64,000 bases of DNA, taken from Sycon ciliatum (taxonomy: Eukaryota > Porifera > Calcarea > Leucosolenida > Sycettidae). The notes under the pieces are model-generated. The model saw only the letters and a list, made by a program, of their open reading frames with translations, searched no databases and had not been told where the DNA came from. Of this stretch, positions 1 to 10,749 are shown in pieces. How positions within the stretch are numbered: position 1 is the stretch's first letter; every line of letters starts with the position of its first letter. The stretch is from the NCBI RefSeq assembly GCF_964019385.1, contig NC_088645.1:14246727-14310726 (forward strand), given 5' to 3'. The position numbers were made by a program, and so were the translations under genes.

Positions 1-120
1 CGGTAGTAGTCTTGCTAGACGCGTGGACAACATTACGCCTGGCTCATGAGATAGGCTTTGGATGAGAAATAATCAATTTCCGATTCAGTCATTTTTGTTG
101 TATTGCTTTTCCTGGTGCAG

Positions 121-535
121 AAAAGTGCGATAGCTGAGACGGAGGCGGTACTTCCAGACTGCAAACGACGGAAAGAGAGATCCATCGATGAACTGCGAGT
201 ACTCCTGGTGAGTGACTCCATAGTACTTTGGTGATGTAATGCTGTTGTGGATATGTGCATGTGTGTGATGCCGCACGCCTTGCATGCATAAATTGATCCT
301 GCCCCTAGTCAGACGGCCTGGGAGCGAAACCGACAATGGCTGCATGTTCCAACTGCCTGTGTAGTCTATCTAGTGCTGGATTAGGGGTGATTGGGGGTTT
401 TTCGTTTTTTTTGTTTGTTTTTTCATTGATTTGAGGGAAAGATGCGAACGGGAAAAGTCTGTTTGTTTTGTTGTTGTGTTTTGTTGCTGGTGACGAGGAC
501 TGTTGTTCATGACAGGCTTGTTTAGCGAATTGGTT

Positions 536-609
<74 letters not shown>

Positions 610-707
610 GTCCTACTCAGGCTGATTGTAAAGAGCTGGATGTCTCCGCAGAGTACGTCGCGGCTCAGGAGCTCCTCGCCAAGATCACCGCTGAAGAAGA
701 GGAGTAA
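121..707 (+). CDS. TBCA: Tubulin-specific chaperone A (tubulin cofactor A) homologue, last two exons (5' end outside window)
   Basis: Two phase-0 exons of 87 nt each are visible. The first, 121-207, follows an acceptor (TGGTGCAG) and ends at GTGAGT. The last, 621-707, follows CTACTCAG and ends in TAA. Joined, they encode about 57 residues of charged helical protein. A segment reading AVLPDCKRRKERSIDELRVL matches the MIPDCQRRLEAAYLDLQRIL stretch of animal TBCA, and the acidic tail ends EEEE. TBCA is a small cytosolic three-helix protein that captures beta-tubulin released from chaperonin and passes it along the tubulin folding pathway. Only the C-terminal half is here; earlier exons must lie before position 1. 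The intervening intron (208-620) ends in a long (CT)n tract that serves as its polypyrimidine tract. The identification rests on recalled family motifs and is fairly secure. Confidence 0.8.
538..607. repeat. (CT)n microsatellite forming the polypyrimidine tract of the last TBCA intron
   Basis: About 35 CT units end 13 bases before the exon at 621. Its position directly upstream of the CTACTCAG acceptor means the array is the pyrimidine tract of that 3' splice site. Confidence 0.9.
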
Positions 708-1758
708 GGCGAGACGTGTGTAGTTGTATTTGGTGTGAATGTTTTCCCATGTCGTCGACGGTGCTGTTCACCCAATGATGATCCTCTGCTATGGATGAGA
801 TTCTGCTTTCATTGAGGCAGAAGATAGCTGAAGACTTTTCCTTTCTCCACTGGTCTTCGTCTTCTCCGCCTCTCTGGCAGTGAGAATAGTCTTGCAATGT
901 CCAGTTTGCCATATCTACACCGTTGTGTGCTGATATTGCACCTGTGCTGCGCTATCTCTCTATTTGGTCTTCATACCGTATAACAGTGATATGTTTATGT
1001 GCACATATTTCAGACAAATTCCTTTAGTTCGATTGACGCTATGATTGATTTTTGGTTCATGATAAACAGGGTTTTAAGAAGCGCTTTGATCATACATGTA
1101 TGAAGATTTGCTTTGTAACCATAATTTTCTGCTTCTCTGCCTTCATGGGCTCTGGGTGAGTGTCTGGCTGTCTATGCACGCAAGCAAGGTGGCCGTAAAT
1201 GAAGTCCTGGAACAGCCCGGGGGGGGGGGGGGGGGGGGGGGGGAGTCTCGCACTACGTAGGAAGGTGGTTCTGCTATATTCATGAGTAGAGGTCATGTTT
1301 GACTTGCTACCACTGTGCTGCTTGGCATACCGGTATCTGTCCGAAACTGTCTTGCTCGCTGCAGACGTCTCCGAGCTTGGGTGAACTGAACTTTGCGTGT
1401 TGCCATTGGAGTCCAAAGTACCTCTCAAGAGCCGTTCTGTGTGATGTGCGCGGCAAGGCTTTGAGAGGACTGTTTTGCACTGTCCTTTGTGAAGAATTTG
1501 TTTGCATTTCCCCTTATTCTGCCCCTACTGGCCAGACAAAAGCATGGACGCCATGTTGTACGGTAGCCGCTGCATTGCTACACTCCATCTGTGCCATTCC
1601 ATTTCAGCTACAGTTCTCTGTTCTGTTTTCTGACCACTGTCTCTATCTCCTTCCTGCATCGGTAAGCTCTAGCAATAGAGATCAGTCTTATGATTAGTCT
1701 TATAACATATCTGCCATCAAACAATGCAGCCGCGATAAAGCCTGATTCATACTTCATC

Positions 1759-1802
1759 TCGCGTATGGGAAACCCATCGCGCGATGGGTTTCCCGTACGC
1801 GA
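1759..1802. repeat. 44-bp near-perfect palindrome
   Basis: The arms meet without a spacer at CGCGCG. Each half contains GGGAAACCCATCGCG and its complement, and I see one mismatched pair (GTATGGG versus CCCGTAC). No coding function is evident. Confidence 0.85.
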
Positions 1803-1999
1803 AATAGTTGAGCTCAGATCAACTTTTTAAAAGTTGCTGGCAGGCACTTATCTGAGATTTTGGGCTAGCAAAGCTTGCCTGCTTCGATCAAGTGTGCATA
1901 ATGATTCTAAATAGCTGTAGCCGTTTTCCCATTTCAGTGGTTCTGTGATTCTGGAAGGTTTCAGGCAAGATGATGGGGGGGGGGGGGGGATTTGGTATG

Positions 2000-2262
2000 C
2001 CGTATATTCTCTACTATTATAAGCGCTGCGCTTATATTTTTTCGACACCCCTCTACCCCGTGCTTCTATTGGAGGCCGTGCTTATATATTTTTTCAACCA
2101 ATACATCCATATAGAGCAAGAAGAAATACATGCTAGATATCATGCATGCAGCATTGATTTCCACCAAGACCTTGCTAATAATAGAGACTGCTTATAATGT
2201 TTCGAAAGGTGCTCACAGTGTGCTAGTAATGGAGACCTGTGCTTATAATAGAGAATATACGG
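2000..2262. mobile_element. MITE-like element with CCGTATATTCTC termini
   Basis: The left end reads CCGTATATTCTCTA and the right end is its near-complement, ending GAGAATATACGG. The interior repeats short GCTTATA and CTATTGGAGGC motifs related to the ends. No ORF is supported. Confidence 0.6.
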
Positions 2263-2386
2263 TGTCTGCAATCATTATAAGCCGTCTAATACATGCGTTG
2301 CATGGATATCCATGTCACTGCAAAGGTCGTTCTCAACTCAAAAAATCGTGTATTTCATACTGTGCGTACTCTGACTTCAAAAAATG

Positions 2387-2568
2387 AGAGTTTGCGCTTC
2401 ACGGTTTTTCAATTTCGAACGTGAGAAAAAAACGGTGTTGACTCGCATTTTTCACCGTGAGTTGGCCCTCTGTCCAATTGAAATCTCACGTTGCAACGCG
2501 AAGAGCGCCATTTTTTGCCATGGGATCTCACGTTCGAAATTTAAAAAAAATGTGAAGCGCAAACTCTC
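2387..2568. mobile_element. Fold-back (MITE-like) element with AGAGTTTGCGCTTCAC arms
   Basis: Arms of about 40 nt at 2387-2424 and 2527-2568 are complementary. They share the terminal AGAGTTTGCGCTTCA block and an inner TTTCGAACGTGAG block, and are separated by about 100 nt. It is non-coding. Confidence 0.65.
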
Positions 2569-2694
2569 TATGTCAAAAAGATGACACAGATCATAACTGT
2601 ATATTCTCTTACAAGTACTGAATCTGAGATTTGTCAGATTAACTGTGTGTTCTTGCAGGCGCTGTAGCAGTGGGGCTGGCTGCTTAGCAACAAT

Positions 2695-3839
2695 TCAAAA
2701 CACTTCAAAGCCGGCCTGGAACGGATCTTTCTGCATCTTTTCGAACTGAGCCCGCTCGCCCGTGTCTCGCAGGATGCTATGTAGGAGTCTGGGCAGGGAT
2801 CGGTGCGGGCTGTACTCATGTGCGTAGTCGCGCGGTACAGGCAGTGCATGCAGGCTAGCTTGGTCGTACGCCGTCTCCACACTCATCTCGCCGTCGTAAC
2901 AGATTGCGGTGCGAGGCCCGCCCGTGGGTGCCCCGGCCGAGGGCAGGTCGGAAAGATCCACCATGTCCGCAACAGTGAACGTATCATCATCCTCTTGATC
3001 ACTGAGCCGAGTCCTCATCCGGACGTACGGTTCGTAAAGGAAGTGTGCACCGCGCTGCTGCCAGTTTCCCCAGAGCTTGTCCGCAAAGCTGTGCAGCATC
3101 CAGAACGCAGGCTCATTGGCCGACTTGTGCGTGGCCATGATGCCCCCGAGAGTGACGTGCACCCAGCTATGCATGTAGACGCTGATGATCTTCTCGTACC
3201 AGCGTACTTGACTTGGCTTCTCGTAGGCATACTGTCCCAGGGTCAGTACTCGAGGACTTATGCCGTAGCGGTACTGGTCAAACTCACGCTTCAAACATCC
3301 ACCACCAGCCGAGGGCGTAACGTTCCACTTTCCCATCGCAAACGGGCCGGTCGTGACGCAGAAGTTGGCTGCTTTGAGTCCGGACCCGCCCAGACGACTG
3401 TCACTCCACATCGGGCCGTCCCACGGCTTACGCCAGTGCCGTGTGAAGTCCCAGTATGGCAGGGTCACGCGACAGTCGATTCTCTTCAGCATGTTCTCGA
3501 ACTTGAGCGTGAAGTAGCGGTGCCAGGGCCAGAACTGCGGCCAGTGGTGAATGGCGTGGCTGAAGAGACGTTCATGCTTCGCCACCATGGCATCGTATGC
3601 TTCCTTGTGTGGCGAGACGGTGGTCAACGTTAGGTATGTGTTGATGTAGCGCCGCGCTTCGGCATCGCTCATCAGTGAGAACTCTTTGCGCATGCGACAG
3701 CATCGCCATGTCCCCTGTATTGTGCAAGAACACTGCTCTTCACACTGGCCTGTCAGAGTACGACCTATCCATTGACAGGGACTGCAAGCCTCGCCTACAG
3801 CATGCACAGGGATAGGCATGCCGCGACACACGCATGCGT

Positions 3840-3891
<52 letters not shown>

Positions 3892-6800
3892 ACACACACA
3901 CACATGCACTACCCCCCCCCCCCCCCCCACACACACACACATGCACCCACATGCACACGCACACATGCATGCACACACGCACACATGCACACAATCGGCC
4001 ATGGAAATGAGAATGGAGACAGGTTGGTCGAGTTACCAAGTTACCATCCACCTGAAAGCTGATCCATTCCTGAATTGCTAGCTAACCTGCGGAACTGGGA
4101 TCCCCACTCCCCGTGTGTTTCACGAGACTAACGGAATACCGACCGTTCACCGAAAACAAGTTCACAAAACGACAATTCCCCGAACGACATGTCATCGAAA
4201 GACGATTCACAGAATGCATTCTACACCAACAGACCAATTCACAGAAAACCTGTCTCGCCGAAACCAGTTTCACACTGAAGCATCACATCGAAGTCAATTC
4301 ACAGAATGCACACCACACCGAACGATCCTGTCACCGACCGTGACTGGCAATATTTTCCACACGTACATCGAAAAAATATACACGCATTGTGGAAAACGTT
4401 CTATTCCCATAATCACGCCGTGACACGGTGCAAAGATTTGGCTTTCTTACGTGATCGTTGCCGGGGCCATGGCTAGGCCATCTTCCCGCCGCGGGCATAA
4501 TCAGGCCATCAGGACCGTTTGATGTCATTTCGGGAGTTTTAGGACCGTTTGACGTCATTTCGGGAATGTTAGGACCGTTTGACGTCATCTCAGGAATAAT
4601 TTTTCGACCTTTCAACCTTTGACCTTCCCTAGTAGCGTAGAATCCCGCGGATAAGCCCATGGGCTTATCTGTTTCACACAGAGACATTTCGGTGGGCTTA
4701 TACGAGAACATGGGCTTATACGCGGGCATGGGCTTATACGCCGACACCAAGTTGTGCTATTGAAAAGTATCAAGGAAGTGAGAAGTACATTGCTGAAAAC
4801 CACTGTGCAAACAAAAACAACCGATGATTGTGCTGAAATTTACGAAAAAAACTATAGTGTGCATGTACTATGTACATGGTATGGCCAAGAGTCCATAATT
4901 TGTGGACTCTCGGTATGACCTAGGCCCATGGGCTTGTACAATGAAGCCCAGTGATGTTCGAACAAACCCTGGGCTTATGCGCGGGCATGGGCTTATACGC
5001 GGGTGGGCTTATCCGCGGGATTCTACGGTATGTTGCTTCGCGCTGTAAGAAATCAAATCAAGCACGCTCTGTCTGTCATGATGGCTGAATATTGCCCTTG
5101 CCTGCAGCCCTCGGGCCTACGGCCCTTGGGCTGCAGGCTCGGGCAAGATTCAGCCATCATGACCTCCTGAGCGTGCTTGATTACATACGCCTTTTTTCCG
5201 CTCTCACTGCATGTGGTGTCTCATGTACTGTATGTGCATGATAAACTCATTCTCACTATTGACAGCCTTACAGTCCATTCATCGGAGGTAGTCCTGCTGC
5301 CTTTTGAAAGTCCGATTTGGGCCGAATTGAGGGTCAAAGATCCACTTCAAATCTCAAAAATCTTGGTTTGAGATTTGCTTCTCCATACATTTTCCCATGG
5401 CATACCTGTCCTAATTTTGTAAAACCTAGCTGAATTTCTATTTCCCTGTTCTTGGACATTTCTGGCCTCAAATGTGGCAAGGAGTAATTGCACGGGTCAC
5501 ACAATGCAGGGTGTACTGTTGCTTTCACGCCATACATAATATATCTACAACCATATGTATGTGGGAGAGACACCAAAACGTTAGGGTACCAGTTTCCAAT
5601 GAATGGACTGTAGGGCGAGCCAGGAGATGTCGCATAAACTACTTCAAAAAAATACTTCACAAAAAGGCACAGCAGAGGTTTACAGATCTGTCGCAACTCA
5701 GAGTTTCTTGTGGAACACGATCATCAGGCGGCTTATGATATGTTCAGTGGGACTTGGCCATTATAAAGCATAGTTTGGTGATTGCTACTTCATGGAAGTA
5801 CTAGTAGTAGGTATTTTGATTCAGCATAGAACAATTGCTTCATGTGTTTTCGCTGGCGGTATAACTTGGTGCTGCCGTTACTGTCTATGGAACCGCACTG
5901 GCTGTGGATGTATAGAAAAAGGACACGGCTACAAAAGGACACGGTTGAGAAGCGAAGACATGACGAGGCGATGTATTGCCATGGAGGTGCGACCGAAAAG
6001 ACGAACTAGACTGCAAGGGATTGGTTGGTTGGTGGAAAGGAGCGGAGCATGCTCGAAAGCCTTGAACGATCGGGTGCGGGCAATACTGTACCTAAGCAGG
6101 GACAGTGCTATGTTAGAATCGCCTACAAACGGTTCTGCAACCTCGTAACTACATTCCCCAATCACATCAAAGCCGATTTCAACAGTGTGCCAAGGTTTAA
6201 TTCCGTGAACTGATCATTCGGTCAAAGAGGCACCTGTGAAATGTCTTTCGGTGTGGAAAGCTCTCTGTGAATGTGATTCAGTGTATTGTCTTTTCGGTGA
6301 GGCATGCTTTTCGGTGAAATGTCGTGCTGTGAATCGCCGTTCGAGGTAGAGTCAATTGGTGAACTGTCGTTCTGTGAACTGATTTCGGCAATCCATCGTA
6401 GAACCGACCTCATCCATCCCCAACTACATTTAAAAGTGGGGAGTCTGATGGATTTGCCTCCTGCTGACTCAGTGAGGCCAGGGCGACTCCTGGCATACAT
6501 CCATACACATGCAGACGGAGTGCCTGACTTTGTTGCACGAATGTGACGGTAACCCGAGTAAGGCGTGTACTAAATAATGGAATGAGAAACATGACATCTC
6601 ATTCGAACCATGAGAAGTGCTAAGAGAATGCGCATCAACCTTGGTTATATACGAATGTCCCGCCCCTCCCCCTGGTCAGACCTTCTGACTTCTGCACTGT
6701 AGTACATCTCGTGTAGCTACAGACAGTGAGCATGTACTGCAGTACTGGGCTAGGACACCATACCATGCTGCGGTTGTGGACTTGATGTGGTGTCGTCACG

Positions 6801-7046
6801 CTTCCGATGCTTTGCTCGCTTCCAGCCACCGTCCAGGACCTCACTCCACTGGCAGAGTTCTCTCACGTACTGTAAGGAATCGTGCTCCGTGATCAGCGTA
6901 CGCTTTCTTCTCGCCTTCACTGTCTGCAGTTTCTTTCCATCCAGCGACGCTGACGCGGCAGTTGTGATGCTCACAACGACAATAAGCAGGAAAGCTACTC
7001 CGTGATTATGACAAAACTGAGCTGACATCTTATTAGCAAACCGCAC
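2695..7046 (-). CDS. Secreted tyrosinase-family copper protein, two exons
   Basis: Exon 1 is 7046-6764 (donor GTATGG) and exon 2 is 3794-2695 (acceptor CTGTAG), both phase 1, giving 460 aa. A second Met at 7028 is an alternative start. A hydrophobic signal peptide lies at about residues 17-33. A cysteine-rich segment follows at 98-127. The tyrosinase core then has CuA ligands H168, H177/H178 and H186 (motif FWPWHRYF) and CuB ligands H303, H307 and H329 (motifs MHSWVH and [12 protein letters not shown]). Tyrosinases oxidise phenols or catechols to quinones in pigment, cuticle, shell or wound chemistry; the substrate here is unknown. The CuB region resembles the short bacterial-type and secreted animal enzymes. 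The usual HH pair is LH, but the ligand His is retained. Apparent coding upstream of 3794 is a CA repeat and is excluded. The join of exons 1 and 2 is inferred from phase and context. Confidence 0.8.
3842..3928. repeat. (CA)n followed by a poly-C run in the tyrosinase intron
   Basis: About 60 nt of CA/TA repeats are followed by an 18-nt C run. On the tyrosinase sense strand this is a poly-G and (GT)n tract, starting about 48 nt upstream of the exon 2 acceptor. Confidence 0.9.
4636..5027. mobile_element. MITE-like element with CGTAGAATCCCGCGG termini
   Basis: The terminal inverted repeats are CGTAGAATCCCGCGGATAAG and its complement. The interior has several copies of GGGCTTATACGCGGGCAT-like words, which are iterations of the terminal motif. 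It is non-coding. Confidence 0.65.
5056..5182. repeat. Long imperfect hairpin (fold-back), AATCAAGCACGCTC arms
   Basis: Two arms of about 55 nt pair almost throughout, sharing AATCAAGCACGCTC, CATGATGGCTGAAT and CTGCAGCCC blocks. The loop is short and GC-rich (TCGGGCCTACGGCCCTT). It is likely a small non-autonomous element. Confidence 0.7.
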
Positions 7047-8321
7047 TCCCGGATCCCGACTCTCTGAAATGAATTGTCTACATAGATCGCTATTTCACCA
7101 GCACTTCAGGTAAGCTCAGATAGTTGCAGCGACAACAACAGTTTACACCTGATGGGTGCCGTCGATGGCGTGTTTCATCCTCCTGCTAAACACATCGACT
7201 CAGAAGACTCAGAAGCTCCAAGCAGATACAGTGTGGTAAGATATTTCCTTTGGTGTCTTTCGTCCTACTACTACTAGTATATCCAGCTAATTTTAGATGC
7301 TCCGGGCCTTTCGGGGCCATGCCTACATTCTGTAGCTACCGGCGTTTCGGATCTTGCATGCTTCACACCCAGGACTACATACAGTAGTGATTATAGACTG
7401 CATGACATGAGATTGGTATTATGTAACGTGCCGCACATACCTATGTACATACAATGTAGGAAAGCCAATGTCTAGATGCGTGGCTTGTGTGACTTAGACT
7501 TAGAGTGCAACACTGCCAACTGCAACAGTACTGCAAATGCACGCACTGCACACATGCCACACAGCCCGGGTGTGGGCCGGTCAGAAATGTGCCACTATCG
7601 GCTTTGCGGCGAAGTGTAGTTGCGAAACATCGGCCCGGATTCGGAGTGAATGATTATGATTGTGATTGTGCCACTCTTCAGTAATCTGTGCATGCCTTGG
7701 ATGCCCAGATCAGAGTGCTACTGCTAGTGCGCGTAGTTGTTCGAGGAACTGTACTGAACCGAAGACTTTACAATGTTTTGCATACTAGACTATTGCACTG
7801 ATGTACACCATAACATGTACCGTTGGTGTTTCCCTAACCTGGTTAGGGGCGCAAGAGCAATCGGTGTCTGAGTGGAGCTCTTCAGCTTGTAAGGACTGTC
7901 CATGTCGCAGGCTACACATAGACCTCGTGAACACTCAAAAGGTAGATGATCGGACTATGTTACAACAGTACTGTACATGTATGTACAGGATGGACAGTAG
8001 TCACAGTACAGACTTGCAGAGCGCAACATTGCCAGCATGCTGGACTTGCACATTGTTTACGTCAAGATGTCCAGGACCGGTGCACCGAGCTGGAACACTT
8101 CACCTGGACACTTACCATGAGTAGTGGTTTCCTCCACTCCTTTACATATCTCTATCCTCAGCATTCAGCTTCAGCTTAACTAGTTATGATTCACTTCAAG
8201 CGGTGCCATGCCCCTACCCCCAACCATCTCCGGTCTTCACCTTTCCCCGATTCCCTAGGCCTCTCGCACTAAATATGGAGACAGATCCAGTCCCCGTTTC
8301 CCCGAACCACAAAGATCGGAG

Positions 8322-8671
<350 letters not shown>

Positions 8672-9065
8672 GTCAATATCAGTGCTCGATCCAGGGTACC
8701 CTCTGAGCTTCCATCAGATAAAGTCGACTTCGATTGTCCGGAACAGGCGTGGAATGTCCAACGCTGGGACTGTGATTCAGATTGCCTCGAACACCGGTAC
8801 CAATGTACCAATTTACCAATGTGCCTGCACGAGCCTGGAGCCTGCTCATGAGGCTACTATGTAGTATGATGTGCCTGTACCTGTACATGATCATTGCCTG
8901 GACTTCTATTATTATTATTTCACAATCACGATGACATAGTGCCAATAAGCATGTGATGCGGGCGATTTTAACCAGCCATGGCTTCTTGAAACTAGGTAGC
9001 AGATGCACATGTAGCTTAAACAAAGTTTTGGTTCAATGTTACACTTACATTGAGTGTGCAAGAAT

Positions 9066-9692
9066 GGACTCGGATGGAGAGCCAAGGATACATTTATAGA
9101 AAAGAAAAAAAGGACAAAGGAACTACAAGTTACGCTGTAATGTCCACTAACACCACCAGTTACTAAACAATCAGCTCGTGCGATAACATTGCGCGACACT
9201 GACCGACGGTACTGACGTTCTACAACTAACTGGCTATCAGCTCTAGCACATCTTGGATGCGCACTCCAACAGCCTTCCAACTTCGTGGTTTGACCGCATT
9301 GTCCAATGGTCTTGCCAGTATCGTCGTCGACATGCATGTACACCCGCCAACGACGTCCTTCACAGCTGAGACTTTCGGCTCGTGCTTGTCTTGGTGGCGC
9401 TCATCTTCTCCTCCTAAACCTATGTTATCATAATATCTTGGAACCTTCCAAGTTGGAAGGCTGTTGAAGTGTGCATCCAAGATTTGCTAGAGCTGAAAGC
9501 CAGTTAGTTGTAAAACGTCAGTGTCAGTGGCGTGCAATGTTATCACATGAGCTGATTGTTTAGTAGGTTTCGAGCAATTGGCTTTGTGCATAAACCCATT
9601 CTTATGTCAGGTACATAATTATTATTTGGACTGCATGCTTGGATCTGTCTATTTCAATGATTGTATTTTTAATTTTAGATCCGAGTCCACCA
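9066..9692. mobile_element. Interspersed element with GGACTCGGAT termini
   Basis: It begins GGACTCGGATGGAGAGCCAA and ends ATCCGAGTCC, an inverted pair. A second, diverged copy starts near 27820 and shares the GTCCAATGGTCTT and CTTCCAAGTTGGAAGG blocks. A fragment of the same end lies at 36098-36141. No reliable ORF was found. Confidence 0.5.
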
Positions 9693-10161
9693 TGACCCAC
9701 CCCTAGCCAAACCTAGCCAAAGCCAAGGTTGCTGATACCGCAACTCAAAATGAGCGAGTTCTTGTGCATAATTATAATGACCCCAAAACTTGTGACACGC
9801 AAAACAGCAGCGGCAATACTAGGCAACACTGTAGTCTAGTCTACTGTGGCTTAGCATAACCATGATAACTGCCTAAGTAAAGTCATGGCTATTTTGAAGC
9901 GCATACATGTACAAGTTGAAGTACATTACAAGTACATGTACATGTACATGTGTGAATCAATATTATTCACAGACTGATAGTATACTATTGTGATCGTAAA
10001 ACATGCTGGCTATGGAAATTGAACAGACTTAGAAATTATTTTTGTTAGCGCTTCGCAAACACCATTCGTTCATTATAATCATAGCAGCATTGCTAAGTGC
10101 TGCCACGTAATAGTGACAATACCAAGAGTACAATCATCTTGATAATGCAGAAGTATATTGT

Positions 10162-10215
10162 ACATGTATGTACAATGCCATGTACAGTCATGTACATGGC
10201 ATTGTACATACATGT
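10162..10215. repeat. Perfect 24-bp inverted repeat built on TACATGTA words
   Basis: The left arm, 10162-10185, contains ACATGTATGTACAATG. The right arm, 10192-10215, is its exact complement, with a 6-nt loop. It lies in the upstream region of the CIBAR gene. Confidence 0.85.
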
Positions 10216-10749
10216 TCTTCGGGAAGTACACTTGGAATGATGATTTGATGCAATGTTTCAGGGCTTCTTGTTGAAGCGGAGTATCACGAGCACTTTTAAT
10301 GGTCTCCTCCAAGGCGCTTCTCTGCTCACGGTTGCGAAGTACTAGTAGTTCGCGAAAATGAAGAAAGTAAGTAGCTACATTGTAGTTGCGAAAGTATCAC
10401 GTAAATTGTTACACGTTAGTTGCGATTTCTTCCAGAACAACGCAAAAGTAAGTTGCGAAAAAAGTGGTGAGCATCTTTGGGAAAGGGAAGAAGGCTTCAA
10501 GAAGCACGATACTCGAATTTCTCGATAGCTAGCTGTTGCAGCGCATGCAGCACGACAGCTGTTGCCATGGCGTCGAGGAGACACCGCGTCACAGCATCAC
10601 CAGATCACACTGTACTACAGTGTACTCACGTCATCACGTGGACCATGGAGCGCGCGCGGTCTTTTCGCTTCTCAACTTTTTTATTTGAATCCCCGGTTGC
10701 TTTTGCATGTCAAAGCAGCTAGCGACCCAATAAAGCTGCCAAAATAATA

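Larger units (their letters stand above)
708..2694. other. Intergenic stretch between TBCA and the tyrosinase gene
   Basis: I see no supportable coding region. It holds a 25-nt poly-G run (1219-1243), a 44-bp palindrome (1759-1802), a second poly-G run near 1975-1989, a MITE-like element (2000-2262) and a fold-back element (2387-2568). The two genes converge here: TBCA ends at 707 on + and tyrosinase ends at 2695 on -. Confidence 0.7.
4113..6395. mobile_element. Candidate fold-back element with short-repeat-rich arms in the tyrosinase intron
   Basis: The block 4113-4340 consists of degenerate iterations of TTCACAGAA and ACCGAA-type words. The block 6195-6395 consists of their reverse complements (TTCTGTGAA, TTCGGTGAA). 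The two inverted blocks bracket about 1.85 kb that holds another MITE (4636-5027) and a hairpin (5056-5182). This resembles fold-back transposons with repetitive arms. No transposase ORF was recognised and the boundaries are approximate. Confidence 0.4.

Noticed and set aside
2803..3633. 276-aa plus-strand ORF
   Set aside because: It is the antisense shadow of the tyrosinase exon, where high GC content removes stops.
3795..4002. N-terminal extension of the tyrosinase frame through Cys/Val repeats
   Set aside because: It is translation of a CA/GT microsatellite and poly-C run. A phase-1 acceptor at 3794 and a matching signal-peptide exon at 7046-6764 explain the gene better.
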